DNA of 64,000 nt from UBA965 sp040396955 (GCA_040396955.1 JBBAWX010000001.1:62001-126000); one strand, 5' to 3'; shown: positions 1 to 8,610, numbered from the stretch's first letter. Numbers and translations are program-made. Notes: a model not told the origin generated them from the sequence alone.

Positions 1-930
1 GGTGGTGAGCGTTTCGGATTGACTGCCGAAGAGGTCTTGCAGGCCGTCGACATGTTGGCAGGTACGCCGCATCGAATCGTCTTGTACCATGCCATGGTCG
101 GTAGCCAGATGGAGGATGCGCGGGTTTGGCAGGTACGCCTTAGTGCCGCTGTGGAGCGCTATGCCGCCTTGGCCGCACAGCTCCCAAGTATGCGTTTCTT
201 CAACTTCGGTGGTGGCATGCCGACCGACGCCTACCAGATCGATTTCCAGTTCGACTATGTCGGATTTTTGGCGGGCATCATGCAGGCGCTTGGGCGAGAA
301 TGTGCCCGGCACCAGGTGGCAGTTCCCGACTTGGTTGGTGAATTTGGGCGGTACACGGTGGCGTCGCACAGCGTGTATTTGATGGAAGTTGGCAGTGTCA
401 AGTCAGGTCGTGGCGGTGCTCCCGATTGGTACCTGTTGAACGGTAGCCTGATGGTGTCGTTGCCCGATACCCTGATTGTCGACGGGCAGCAGTTCATCGT
501 CTTGCCCCTTGATGGCTGGGATGCACCGGTGCATGCGGTACGGCTGGCTGGTCGCTTGACCTGCGATACCGATGATTTTTATCCGCGCCCAGGTCAGCCG
601 CCGTTGCTGTTGCCGGCTGAGGGAGCCGGGCTGGTACTGGCCTTCTTTGGTGTTGGTGCGTATCAACAAATGCTGGCGGGGCGTGGTGGCGCCCACCATT
701 GCTTGACTCCTGAGATGCGTCGGGTTGTCATCGACACCGATGAACACGGGCAGCTCATGGTGCGTGATGTGCCAGCCCAGCAACTCATCGACATGATGCA
801 CTTGCTCGGTTATCAGCGCGATACCCTTGATTTGCCGGTGCCCACCCATGTGAATCCCGAACGGATGCGTGTCGGTCGTATCATCAACCGCCGTGCGTTT
901 CGGATGTGGCGTCGTTCACGACCTGCCTAG
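1..930 (+). CDS. speA: Arginine decarboxylase-like PLP enzyme (SpeA type), 3' part
   Basis: This is the C-terminal ~309 codons of a fold-III PLP-dependent decarboxylase; the reading frame is open from base 1, so the start lies outside the window. The first codons read GGERFGLT, matching the (K/R)FGL strand of the alanine-racemase-like barrel. GGGMPTDAY follows, then GEFGRYTVASHSVYL, the segment that in SpeA reads like SESGRA...HH. LTCDTDDFYP resembles the substrate-binding region of the beta domain, and GVGAYQ the conserved GAYQ motif. In the known family this makes agmatine from arginine for polyamine synthesis. A diaminopimelate or carboxynorspermidine decarboxylase relative cannot be excluded, because the lysine that binds PLP is upstream of the window. 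A hairpin terminator follows 18 bases after the stop. Confidence 0.7.
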   Translation, partial: GGERFGLTAEEVLQAVDMLAGTPHRIVLYHAMVGSQMEDARVWQVRLSAAVERYAALAAQLPSMRFFNFGGGMPTDAYQIDFQFDYVGFLAGIMQALGRECARHQVAVPDLVGEFGRYTVASHSVYLMEVGSVKSGRGGAPDWYLLNGSLMVSLPDTLIVDGQQFIVLPLDGWDAPVHAVRLAGRLTCDTDDFYPRPGQPPLLLPAEGAGLVLAFFGVGAYQQMLAGRGGAHHCLTPEMRRVVIDTDEHGQLMVRDVPAQQLIDMMHLLGYQRDTLDLPVPTHVNPERMRVGRIINRRAFRMWRRSRPA

Positions 931-948
931 CTCTCGTCGTGGCGTCAG

Positions 949-990
949 ACCACCTACATGCCATTGCGGTGTGTAGGTGGTTTGTTTTGT
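949..990 (+). terminator. Rho-independent terminator after the decarboxylase gene
   Basis: A perfect 10-bp stem (ACCACCTACA at 949-958 with TGTAGGTGGT at 972-981) has a 13-base loop and is followed by a T-rich tail (TTGTTTTGT). Confidence 0.8.
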
Positions 991-995
991 ATAAT
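990..995 (+). promoter_or_regulatory. Candidate -10 element upstream of the HerA-type ATPase gene
   Basis: A perfect TATAAT lies 57 bases before the ATG, just past the terminator. No good -35 hexamer sits at 16-18 bases, so this is only a candidate. Confidence 0.4.
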
Positions 996-1052
996 GAAAA
1001 AAGGCGGGGCCTTGATGGCAACTGCCGTCGCTGAGCGGAGAGGAAGGCTCGG

Positions 1053-2684
1053 ATGCACCAACGTGACCGTCTTGGAGTTATTGTCAGTGGCTCGTTGAGT
1101 GATGGCCTGATTGCGCGCGTGGATGCCTCGCAATCAATCGAGGCCTTGCGCGTTGGTCAGTTTTTGTTGGTCAGTGGCCGTCAACATGAATTTTTTGCCA
1201 TGCTGACCGATGTCGAATTGGCTGCCACTGCCCCCAATGTACTCCTCGATCCACCCAGTGATGATGTGTTTTTTGCGGAAGTCCTTGAGGGCACAGCCAC
1301 CTACGGCACCATTGAGCTCAAACCGTCGTTGATGCTACCACGTGATTTGAGTGAGCAGATGCTGCCGGTCAAGACAGTTCCAGCGCATTTTTCACCGGTG
1401 TATGTGGCCGATGAGCAAGATTTCACACGCGTTTTTGGCAAAGAAGATGCCACCCATTTCGAAATTGGTCGCCCACTCGATATGAATGTCCCTGTTTGCA
1501 TTGATTTACATCGTCTCGTAGAGCGCTCAAATGGAGTGTTTGGCAAGAGTGGCACTGGCAAAAGTTTCCTCACACGATTGTTGTTGAGTGGCACCATAAA
1601 AGCCGGTGTTGCCGCCAACCTTATTTTCGACATGCACTCCGAATACGCCAGCGATGCCACTTCGGAGCAGGGTGGCTTCGTCAAAGGACTCCGCAAGATC
1701 TTTGGACCAGTGGTGCACATCTATACCCTCGATGCCGATGCGACACGCCGCCGTGGTGCTCAGTACGATGAAGAAGTCCTCATCGGCCTCAACGAAATCG
1801 AGGTCGAAGATGTGTTGCTCATCCAGGATGAGCTCAACTTGAACGCCACCGCCGCTGAATCAGCATTCCGCCTCGCTGACCACTACCACGACCAGTGGCT
1901 ACGCGCCCTCCTCGACATGGAACCCGATGCGCTCACCGAGTTCGCCGAACGCACCGGTACGCACTATGGCTCGTTGAGCGCGCTCAAGCGTAAGCTTGAG
2001 GCTCTGCGCCGGCGTGGATATGTGCGTGATCAGACCAATGGGTCGGTCATCAATCACATGATTGATGCACTCATGGAGAAGAAACATGTGGTGCTTGAGT
2101 TTGGTCGTTTCGACAATACCATTGATTACATGCTCGTCGCCAATATTTTGACCCGCAAAATCCACGCTCGCTGGCGTGAACGCACCGAAGTCTACCTTAC
2201 CTCCAAAAACACCGCCGATAAACCACCACAACTCGTGATTACCATCGAAGAAGCACACAAGTTTCTCAATCCGACCGCTGCGAAGCAGACGATTTTCGGC
2301 ACCATTGCGCGTGAGATGCGCAAATACAGCGTGACGTTGCTTGTGGTCGATCAGCGTCCATCGTCGATTGATAGCGACGTGATGAGCCAGCTTGGGAGCC
2401 GAGTAACCGCCTTGCTCAACGACGAACGCGACATCGACGCCGTGTTCACGGGAGTCAGCGGTTCACAAGCGTTACGCACCGTGTTGGCGACGCTGGATTC
2501 TAAGCAACAGTGCCTGGTACTCGGACACGCTGTGCCGATGCCGGTCATCGTCAAAACGCGCGCCTACGACGAGCAGTTTTATGCGGCCATGGGCCGTGGT
2601 GGTATGCCAGCACGGAGCGATGTGACACCGAGTGCGTCGCCTCCCAAACAACCCGATATCGACGATTTGTTTGGCGATCTCTAG
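1053..2684 (+). CDS. HerA-type hexameric DNA translocase / DUF87 ATPase
   Basis: 543 residues. The N-terminal ~110 residues look like a HAS-barrel. A RecA-like core follows, with Walker A GKSGTGKS (about 164-171), the HerA-typical strand IFDMHSEYA (about 191-199), Walker B LVITIEE (about 394-400) and a VVDQRPSSID motif (about 431-440), where archaeal and bacterial HerA proteins have a conserved QRPS. Known HerA proteins pump DNA, in archaea with the NurA nuclease for end resection. No NurA-like gene is visible nearby, so the bacterial role is inferred only as DNA translocation or defence/repair. The start is set by the AGAGGAAGG Shine-Dalgarno at 1039-1047. The 3' end overlaps the convergent TPR gene by 4 bases. 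Confidence 0.85.
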   Translation: MHQRDRLGVIVSGSLSDGLIARVDASQSIEALRVGQFLLVSGRQHEFFAMLTDVELAATAPNVLLDPPSDDVFFAEVLEGTATYGTIELKPSLMLPRDLSEQMLPVKTVPAHFSPVYVADEQDFTRVFGKEDATHFEIGRPLDMNVPVCIDLHRLVERSNGVFGKSGTGKSFLTRLLLSGTIKAGVAANLIFDMHSEYASDATSEQGGFVKGLRKIFGPVVHIYTLDADATRRRGAQYDEEVLIGLNEIEVEDVLLIQDELNLNATAAESAFRLADHYHDQWLRALLDMEPDALTEFAERTGTHYGSLSALKRKLEALRRRGYVRDQTNGSVINHMIDALMEKKHVVLEFGRFDNTIDYMLVANILTRKIHARWRERTEVYLTSKNTADKPPQLVITIEEAHKFLNPTAAKQTIFGTIAREMRKYSVTLLVVDQRPSSIDSDVMSQLGSRVTALLNDERDIDAVFTGVSGSQALRTVLATLDSKQQCLVLGHAVPMPVIVKTRAYDEQFYAAMGRGGMPARSDVTPSASPPKQPDIDDLFGDL

Positions 2685-3580
2685 GTGTCCGGGCGCGGAG
2701 TACTGGTGGCATTGATGCCGAACTGCATCAGGTTGCCCATGCGTACTCGTGCAATGACGGCCATCTCTTGACGATTGGCGGCTTCTGCTGCCTCGGCGGC
2801 CGCTTGAAAGATGCGTATGGCGTCGGTTACGCGGCCTTGTGCCTCCGCAATGCCGGCCTCCAAGAAAAGTCCCTCCGGCATGGTGCTGGGGTCGGATTTG
2901 AGAAGCTCCATGTCCTGTGTTGCTCTGCGAAAATCCCCTACCATCATGCGCACACTTCCACGGGTGTACGTCAACGTCTGCCCTTCGGGTAAGGCCGTTT
3001 CGGCCCGTTGCCAGGCCGCCTCGGCGACCGCTTGTTCGGCTCGTTGTTCGGCGAGGACTGCCAGCCAGACGTGGACTTCGAAATCATTCGGAAAAGCCGT
3101 GGCTTCGCGTTGGGCCACCGTGTAGGCCTCATCGAGTTGCCCAGCCACCCCCAAGTTGAGAATGCTGGTGACATCTGCGGTGGGGGGAGCCGTACGGACC
3201 GCATAGACGATGATCCCGATGACAAGTGCCACAATGGTGCCAAGCGTCATCCAAGAACGCTGGCGTTGACGACGCCTCGTCTGCGCCAATGCCACAAGCT
3301 CGGCGCCGTAATGACTTGTTGCGGGGATGCTCTGTGTGCCGAGTGCCCGTGCGAACGTCTCTGCGTCGCGCTGGGTGCGGCGGATGAGGCTGTCACGCCT
3401 GACCAACTCGGACTCGATGTCGAGTCCTTGCGCCTGACATTGGTCGGCAAGGCGATGGATGTCGTCGAGCATGGCTAAGTAGCGGAGTGCGCCACCGGAC
3501 TGTTGTGCGTAGATGAGCGCATACGGCTCTGCTTTGTCGAGCGCCTGGCGCAACTGGGGCATCAAGGGTTGTGTGTGCAT
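2681..3580 (-). CDS. Single-pass membrane protein with C-terminal TPR-like helices
   Basis: 299 residues, not assignable to a named family. Residues 1-100 are a charged, probably helical cytoplasmic part. A single transmembrane helix (about 108-128, WMTLGTIVALVIGIIVYAV) follows a basic RRRQRQR run. The extracytoplasmic C-terminal half has alternating Ala/Glu-rich helices spaced like tetratricopeptide repeats (LNLGVAGQLDEAYTVAQREA, VWLAVLAEQRAEQAVAEAAW, LFLEAGIAEAQGRVTDAIRIF). Such proteins usually act as assembly scaffolds. It is divergent from the phosphatase gene across a 71-base gap and convergent with the HerA gene. No strong Shine-Dalgarno precedes the chosen ATG, so the start is tentative. 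Confidence 0.65.
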   Translation of the reverse strand: MHTQPLMPQLRQALDKAEPYALIYAQQSGGALRYLAMLDDIHRLADQCQAQGLDIESELVRRDSLIRRTQRDAETFARALGTQSIPATSHYGAELVALAQTRRRQRQRSWMTLGTIVALVIGIIVYAVRTAPPTADVTSILNLGVAGQLDEAYTVAQREATAFPNDFEVHVWLAVLAEQRAEQAVAEAAWQRAETALPEGQTLTYTRGSVRMMVGDFRRATQDMELLKSDPSTMPEGLFLEAGIAEAQGRVTDAIRIFQAAAEAAEAANRQEMAVIARVRMGNLMQFGINATSTPRPDT

Positions 3581-3599
3581 AGGATGTGTCTAGGTCGTG

Positions 3600-3605
3600 T
3601 ATAAT
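3600..3605 (+). promoter_or_regulatory. -10 element for the histidine phosphatase gene
   Basis: A perfect TATAAT in the 71-base divergent region, 46 bases before the phosphatase ATG. The matching -35 region is weak. Confidence 0.45.
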
Positions 3606-3651
3606 GCCGTCAGTACGAGATATTTCTTCGTAGTTAAAGGTAGCATACCAT

Positions 3652-4284
3652 ATGCGTTTAGTGATTGTGCGCCACGGCGAAAGTGAATGGAACCGAATTG
3701 GTCGCTATCAGGGGCATTTTGATGCGCCCTTGTCGGAAATGGGTGTTCGCCAGGCGGAGGCACTCGCCGAGCGCCTGCGCACCGAGAAATTTCACACCAT
3801 CTACGCTTCTCCCCTACAACGGGCCCGTTTGACGGGTGAGGCAGTGCATCGCTTTCATCCGGATACCCCATTCGTGATTGCTCCGGCCATCATTGAGCTT
3901 GATCACGGCGAGTGGTCCGGTTTAATGGTCGATGAAGTCATCGAAAAATTCGGCGATGGCCTGCGTGAATGGCGCATGCACCCCACCCGCTCACAGATGC
4001 CCGGTGGTGAGAGCTTCAGCAACATCCTCAAGCGCGTGCTTGATTTCAAAGAGCAGTTGCTCAAAGCCCATCCCGATCAGACCGTGTTGATTTCGACCCA
4101 TGATGTGGTCGTGAAAATTCTGGTTGCCGATGCCCTTGGTATGCACATGGATGGCATCAATCAGATTTGGGTCACCAATGCGAGCATTTCGGTCATCGAA
4201 TACGGCTCCGATATGACCTACCTAGTGAGTCTCAGCGAGGCTGCTCATCTCAGCAAACTTGAGGTCGTGCGCGGCGCATGGTAG
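3652..4284 (+). CDS. Histidine phosphatase family protein (phosphoglycerate-mutase-like)
   Basis: 210 residues with the branch-1 histidine phosphatase signature RHGESEWN at residues 7-14; His8 would be the phosphorylated residue. LSEMGVRQAEALAERL and YASPLQRARLTGEAV supply the second-site arginine. LDHGEWSGL carries the catalytic acid and ISTHDVVVK the second catalytic His. The length suits CobC/PhoE/GpmB-like phosphatases rather than dPGM (about 230-250 residues), so phosphatase activity on a small phosphorylated metabolite is more likely than mutase activity. The substrate cannot be read from sequence. It precedes a prenyl synthase gene by about 100 bases. Confidence 0.85.
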   Translation: MRLVIVRHGESEWNRIGRYQGHFDAPLSEMGVRQAEALAERLRTEKFHTIYASPLQRARLTGEAVHRFHPDTPFVIAPAIIELDHGEWSGLMVDEVIEKFGDGLREWRMHPTRSQMPGGESFSNILKRVLDFKEQLLKAHPDQTVLISTHDVVVKILVADALGMHMDGINQIWVTNASISVIEYGSDMTYLVSLSEAAHLSKLEVVRGAW

Positions 4285-4341
4285 GTTGCTAGCCCTGCCC
4301 TTGTGTGGCAGAGGCTTGACCAATTTGTGATATCTGTAACA

Positions 4342-4360
4342 GGTGTAGTGATATTACACC
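4342..4360. promoter_or_regulatory. Inverted repeat in the leader of the polyprenyl synthase gene
   Basis: GGTGTA at 4342-4347 and TACACC at 4355-4360 are perfect inverted arms around a 7-base spacer, 27 bases before the ATG. It could be an operator; no T-run follows, so a terminator is unlikely. Confidence 0.35.
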
Positions 4361-4386
4361 GCAGAAACGAGAGCGAAGGCGCAAGC

Positions 4387-5403
4387 ATGCAACCAGTAGC
4401 ACCAACCGACAATAGTCCTGATGCCACGATCCGCGGGCAACTCCAGCACATCATTACCCACAGTGGCGTGGCTGACGATTTGGTGCAGGTGGAAACAGTC
4501 ATGCTGACCCGTTTGGAGTCATCGCAACCGGCACTGCGTGAAGCCGGCATCTACACGGTCAAAGCCGGCGGCAAGCGCTTGCGCGCACTCTTGGTCTTGT
4601 TGGCGGCCCGGATCGGCAACTACGACTTTGCCCGCGCCGTGCACCCGGCTGTGGCCATCGAACTCCTCCATGCCGCATCGTTGGTCCACGACGACGTCAT
4701 TGATCACGCCAGTTCGCGACGCGGCCGTGCCACCGTGCACATGACCTGGGGCCGTGACGTCGCTTTGGCACTCGGCGATTTCTTGTTTGGAGTGGCAGCA
4801 CATGAATTGGCTGGTGAGCCTGACCCCCGCATTATCGGGTTTTATGTGCACGCCGCCCAATGGATGATCGAAGGTGAACTCAATCCGGTGACCTGCGTAG
4901 AGCCACTGGCTGAAGCCGAGCAACAGTACTACCGCAAGATTGGGTACAAGACGGCTGTGCTGTTTGAGGCGGCCTGTAAATCGGGGATTGCGGTGTGTGG
5001 CGGTAGCGACGCCGCTGTGGCCGCCCTCGGGGTATTCGGCTTCCAGTTGGGGCTCGCTTTTCAAATCGTCGATGATATTTTAGACATGGTCGAAAGCTCC
5101 GAGATACTCGGTAAACCGGCGGGCAACGATTTGCGTGAAGGCACGATTACCTTGCCGCTCATTTTGGCTGCCGCCGCCTCAGATGCTCCCGTGTTGCGTC
5201 TCCCCGCAGCTGGCCCAGTCGACGCACTCATCGTGCCGACCATCATCGATGCAATCCAATCCGCTGGCGGCATTGAGCAGGCATATGCGGCCGCGCAACA
5301 GTGTGTGCAGACCGGTTTGACGGCTGTTGCTCCGTTTGCTGCCCCTGACGTCTTTGCGGCACTCGAATCAATTGCGCACGTCGTGCTTCATCGCCGTGCC
5401 TGA
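4387..5403 (+). CDS. Polyprenyl diphosphate synthase (trans-isoprenyl transferase)
   Basis: 338 residues from the ATG at 4387, chosen because GAGCGAAGG-like sequence precedes it; an upstream in-frame extension to 4303 lacks a ribosome-binding site. The two Mg-binding motifs are clear: first aspartate-rich motif in LVHDDVIDHASSRRG, second in FQIVDDILDM. The family motifs AGGKRLRALLVLLAAR and GNDLREGTITLPLI are also present. Known homologues (octaprenyl, heptaprenyl component II, solanesyl synthases) make the isoprenoid tail of menaquinone or ubiquinone. A long-chain quinone role fits the nearby alternative complex III, but chain length cannot be read directly. A strong terminator follows. Confidence 0.9.
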   Translation: MQPVAPTDNSPDATIRGQLQHIITHSGVADDLVQVETVMLTRLESSQPALREAGIYTVKAGGKRLRALLVLLAARIGNYDFARAVHPAVAIELLHAASLVHDDVIDHASSRRGRATVHMTWGRDVALALGDFLFGVAAHELAGEPDPRIIGFYVHAAQWMIEGELNPVTCVEPLAEAEQQYYRKIGYKTAVLFEAACKSGIAVCGGSDAAVAALGVFGFQLGLAFQIVDDILDMVESSEILGKPAGNDLREGTITLPLILAAAASDAPVLRLPAAGPVDALIVPTIIDAIQSAGGIEQAYAAAQQCVQTGLTAVAPFAAPDVFAALESIAHVVLHRRA

Positions 5404-5443
5404 TGCTGAGTCCATGCGCAGAGCACGTTTCGCCCCTCATCTT

Positions 5444-5479
5444 GGATGTACCTGCACCGGCGGGTACATCCAATTTTTT
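5444..5479 (+). terminator. Rho-independent terminator after the polyprenyl synthase gene
   Basis: A perfect 9-bp stem GGATGTACC (5444-5452) / GGTACATCC (5463-5471) is followed by AATTTTTTG. Confidence 0.85.
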
Positions 5480-5551
5480 GTCTCAGTACGTACATAATAC
5501 ATACGTGTATCTAGGCGTATAACAGCAAAAATCATATGTAGTGAGGTGCAA

Positions 5552-6940
5552 ATGAGTACTCTGACGCAAGCCACCGAATATGGGACATATGCTGGGCCGG
5601 ATGCCGATTGGACCGACGAAGCCGCAGAAGCGTTCATCAGCGACACGACGACGAAATCGGATATCGTCGAAGATTCGGTACAGATGTACCTACGTGAAAT
5701 CGGCCAAGTTTCGTTGCTCAATGCCCAACAAGAAATAGATCTGGCCCAAAGCATGGAGGCCGGCGCCTATGCGCAAGCCCTCTTACGGTTTGATGTGGCG
5801 CTGGTACGGAGTGACGCCACTCAACTCTTGACCGAGACTCTTTTGAACGACATGCCGGGCGTATACACCGTGGCGGAATGGTGTGCGATTTGGGAGGCGC
5901 AATCAGGCGCAGTCATGCACCTACCCTGGCTCATGGCGGTCATGATGCAGGCTGGGCGGCTCCAGGTTGCGGATGCGTTCAATACAAGCTTTGCCGAGGA
6001 TTTTGCTGCCCTGCGCGAGCGCGACCGCCTCCATCAGCTTGCCAGTAAGGCAGGTATGACCGTGCTTGAGCCAGCGTTCTTCGCAATGCTCGCAGCCGGG
6101 TATGCAGTGGTGCCTGCACTGCAGTGGCTACTCGATGGTCTGTCGCTCCCCTTGCGCATTCCGGCACCACTGAGTGGTGTCGAGCAACGTGCCTTGCAAC
6201 GCCGTATTGCCGAGGCCGATGAATCACGCCGGCGTTTGATTCAAGCCAATCTCCGCCTTGTTGTCAGCGTCGCCAAAAAGTACATCGGTGGCCCGCTTTC
6301 GTTCATGGATCTCGTGCAAGAGGGTAACATTGGTTTGATGCGCGCTGTTGAAAAGTTCGATTATTTGCGCAAAAACCGGTTCTCGACTTATGCCACGTGG
6401 TGGATTCGCCAAGCAGTGACTCGTGCCATTGCTGAGCAGAGTCGCTTAATTCGCTTGCCCGTCCATCTCAGTGATGCCATCGGTCAAATGCGCCGCGTGA
6501 CGCGCCAACTCGAGCAAGGTTTGTCGCGCGAGCCGACTCCCGAGGAGGTCGCCGCAGAGCTGGGTATTTCGGATCGTAAAGTGCGTCGTCTGTTGCAGGC
6601 CTCGGCCCAGCCGGTGTCGCTCGAGCAACCGATTAGCAACGATGGCGAAGGCCACATTGGTGAGCTGCTTGCCGATGAAATGAGCGAAACTCCCATCGAA
6701 ATCGCCATGCGGCACATGCTACAATCGGACATCAATTCGGCACTCAATGAATTGCCCGAACGCGAGCGCGCTATTTTGATGATGCGCTACGGTCTCAGTG
6801 ATGGGCGTCGGCGCACGCTCGAAGAGGTCGGCGTCGCCTTTGGCATCACTCGTGAACGCACCCGCCAAATCGAAGCCGATGCCCTGCGCCAACTCCGAGC
6901 CCCTGCCATTGGTGGGCGCCTGCAGGGCTACCTCGAATAA
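5552..6940 (+). CDS. Sigma-70 family RNA polymerase sigma factor (primary/group 2 type)
   Basis: 462 residues from the ATG; GAGGTG sits just upstream (an in-frame GTG at 5546 overlaps it). Region 1.2 is DSVQMYLREIGQVSLLNAQQE (about 41-60). Region 2 runs from about 227, with NLRLVVSVAKKYI, FMDLVQEGNIGLMRAVEKFDY and the promoter-melting helix FSTYATWWIRQAVTRAI. Region 3 follows about 310-365. Region 4 has LPERERAILMMRYGL and the -35-reading helix-turn-helix TLEEVGVAFGITRERTRQIE. Between regions 1.2 and 2.1 lies a ~150-residue non-conserved block (about 70-220). It is monocistronic, between a terminator and a convergent gene. It could be the housekeeping sigma or one of several group 2 paralogues. 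Confidence 0.92.
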   Translation: MSTLTQATEYGTYAGPDADWTDEAAEAFISDTTTKSDIVEDSVQMYLREIGQVSLLNAQQEIDLAQSMEAGAYAQALLRFDVALVRSDATQLLTETLLNDMPGVYTVAEWCAIWEAQSGAVMHLPWLMAVMMQAGRLQVADAFNTSFAEDFAALRERDRLHQLASKAGMTVLEPAFFAMLAAGYAVVPALQWLLDGLSLPLRIPAPLSGVEQRALQRRIAEADESRRRLIQANLRLVVSVAKKYIGGPLSFMDLVQEGNIGLMRAVEKFDYLRKNRFSTYATWWIRQAVTRAIAEQSRLIRLPVHLSDAIGQMRRVTRQLEQGLSREPTPEEVAAELGISDRKVRRLLQASAQPVSLEQPISNDGEGHIGELLADEMSETPIEIAMRHMLQSDINSALNELPERERAILMMRYGLSDGRRRTLEEVGVAFGITRERTRQIEADALRQLRAPAIGGRLQGYLE

Positions 6941-6968
6941 CACGCACACCGCACCTGCCCCCTGAGCG

Positions 6969-7439
6969 TCATGCTTGGGGGGCGTTGTCTTTGTCGAGTG
7001 GGCGACGTTTGAGCATCATCGTCATCGTGCCCTGTTGCACGGTTTCGGTATGCTGATTGATGACGGCCACCGCAAAGACAACAATCCCGCGTTCACTGTT
7101 CTTGGTAGGGCGCATCTGTTGGACGGTCAACGTGGCATGAATGGTGTCGTTGAATGTTATGGGAGCCGTGAACTTCCATTCGAGACCCAAAAACGCAATG
7201 ATGGCGTCCGGGTTGAGCGCGGTACGGTATTTTAAACCGTTGACGATGGCCAGCCCAAGGAGACCGTGGGCGATACGCTCCCCGAACAAAGAATCTTTCA
7301 TGTATTCTGCATCAGTGTGGAGCCGATTGAAGTCTCCTGTGAGCATGGCAAACATGCTGACTTCTGTTTCACCGATGGTGCGACCGGGGGTGGTGAGCTG
7401 GAGCCCTTCGTGGTAATCTTCAAAGTAATCATATGCCAT
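6969..7439 (-). CDS. MaoC-like acyl dehydratase (hot-dog fold)
   Basis: 156 residues. LTGDFNRLHTDAEYM contains the Asp and His of the MaoC/(R)-specific enoyl-CoA hydratase catalytic motif (D-x4-H). It is followed by AHGLLGLAIVNGL, matching the conserved AHG segment. The family hydrates (R)-enoyl-CoA or dehydrates 3-hydroxyacyl-CoA; several single-domain members act in beta-oxidation-like or 3-hydroxypropionate-related pathways. It lies 75 bases downstream of sucD in the same orientation, with a long hairpin in between, so its expression may be set lower than that of sucD. The exact acyl substrate is unknown. Confidence 0.85.
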   Translation of the reverse strand: MAYDYFEDYHEGLQLTTPGRTIGETEVSMFAMLTGDFNRLHTDAEYMKDSLFGERIAHGLLGLAIVNGLKYRTALNPDAIIAFLGLEWKFTAPITFNDTIHATLTVQQMRPTKNSERGIVVFAVAVINQHTETVQQGTMTMMLKRRPLDKDNAPQA

Positions 7440-7457
7440 CGTGGTGTACTTTCGTTG

Positions 7458-7497
7458 TCAAAACAGGGCGGCACGCACTGCTGCGTACCGCCCTGTT
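7458..7497 (-). terminator. Long hairpin between sucD and the MaoC-like gene
   Basis: AACAGGGCGG (7462-7471) plus ACGCA (7473-7477) pair with TGCGT (7482-7486) plus CCGCCCTGTT (7488-7497), leaving one mismatch and a 4-base loop. On the minus strand only TTTG follows, so it is either a leaky terminator or an mRNA-stabilising stem. Confidence 0.65.
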
Positions 7498-7514
7498 CAC
7501 CGGTGTTGATCTAC

Positions 7515-8393
7515 CTACTTCCCCAACGCCTGTTTGACAAGCTGGGCAATATCGGTGGGGAGCTCGGCCACGTGCACACCGACTGCCTGCAACGCCTCAA
7601 TCTTTTCTTGGGCAGTCCCCTCGCCACCCGAGATAATGGCGCCAGCATGACCCATTCGCTTGCCTTCGGGGGCGGTACGCCCCGCAATGAAGCCTACCAC
7701 GGGTTTGGTGACGTGTTTGCCAATGTACTTGGCCGCATCCTGCTCCGCATTCCCGCCAATTTCACCAATCAATACGATGGCTTCGGTGGCTGGATCGGCC
7801 TGGAAGAGCTCGAGCACGTCGATGTAGTTGGTGCCAATAATTGGGTCACCACCAATCCCGACAATGCTACTCTGCCCCAAGCCAATGCGCGTGAGCGCAT
7901 CGACGGCCTCGTAGGTCAACGTGCCACTCTTAGACACGATGCCAACCGGGCCGGGAATTGCAATGTTGCCCGGTATGATGCCCACTTTGGCTTGGCCCGG
8001 GGTCAGCAATCCGGGGCAGTTTGGCCCTACCAACCGCGCTCCCTGCTCTTTTACGAAGGCATAGGTGCTCACCATGTCGTTGGCTGGGATACCCTCGGTA
8101 ATACAGACAATCAGCTTGATACCAGCCGCCGCAGCTTCACGAATCGCATCGGGTGCGAATGGAGCTGGCACATAAATGATGGAGGTATTGGCGCCTGCCT
8201 CTGATACGGCATCTGCCACACTGTTGAAAATCGGTACGTTCCCGTCGATGGCGCGCTGCCCGGCACGACCTGGTGTCACCCCTGCGACAACATTGGTGCC
8301 GTAGGCTACCATCTGGCGCGTGTGGAATTCGCCCTCACGGCCCGTGATTCCCTGCACCACCAGTCGCGTATGACTGTCGACCAAAATGCTCAT
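7515..8393 (-). CDS. sucD: Succinate--CoA ligase, alpha subunit
   Basis: 292 residues, full length for the family. The CoA-binding Rossmann part is at the N-terminus (VVQGITGREGEFHTRQM, YGTNVVAGVTPGRAGQ). The active-site region is GNAEQDAAKYI and the phosphorylated histidine lies in RMGHAGAIISGGEGTA. The enzyme interconverts succinyl-CoA and succinate with NDP phosphorylation in the TCA cycle. Its beta-subunit partner (sucC) is not adjacent in this window, although the two genes are usually paired. A GGGAG Shine-Dalgarno precedes the ATG, and a good minus-strand promoter lies about 45 bases upstream. Confidence 0.95.
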   Translation of the reverse strand: MSILVDSHTRLVVQGITGREGEFHTRQMVAYGTNVVAGVTPGRAGQRAIDGNVPIFNSVADAVSEAGANTSIIYVPAPFAPDAIREAAAAGIKLIVCITEGIPANDMVSTYAFVKEQGARLVGPNCPGLLTPGQAKVGIIPGNIAIPGPVGIVSKSGTLTYEAVDALTRIGLGQSSIVGIGGDPIIGTNYIDVLELFQADPATEAIVLIGEIGGNAEQDAAKYIGKHVTKPVVGFIAGRTAPEGKRMGHAGAIISGGEGTAQEKIEALQAVGVHVAELPTDIAQLVKQALGK

Positions 8394-8428
8394 GTACGTT
8401 GCTCCCGAAGTATTCCTTTTGCCGTGCT

Positions 8429-8457
8429 ATCCTATCACGAGAATAGCATTTGAGCAA
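8429..8457 (-). promoter_or_regulatory. Promoter of sucD
   Basis: Minus strand: TTGCTC (8457-8452), 17-base spacer, TAGGAT (8434-8429), 36 bases before the start codon. Confidence 0.6.
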
Positions 8458-8610
8458 ATCCTCATCCTGTGCTTGCCTTGGGCCGTTACCCTGCTCGTTC
8501 GTGCAAATGTTTGATCGTGTTGATGTCTATGCCCCGGTACTCTAGTACATTTTTATACACCAATATTACAAATTTGTGCACTATGCACAAATAAAAAGGT
8601 GTTTTATTAG

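Noticed and set aside
7266..8204. 312-codon plus-strand frame over sucD
   Set aside because: Antisense to a well-supported gene and not starting at a ribosome-binding site.
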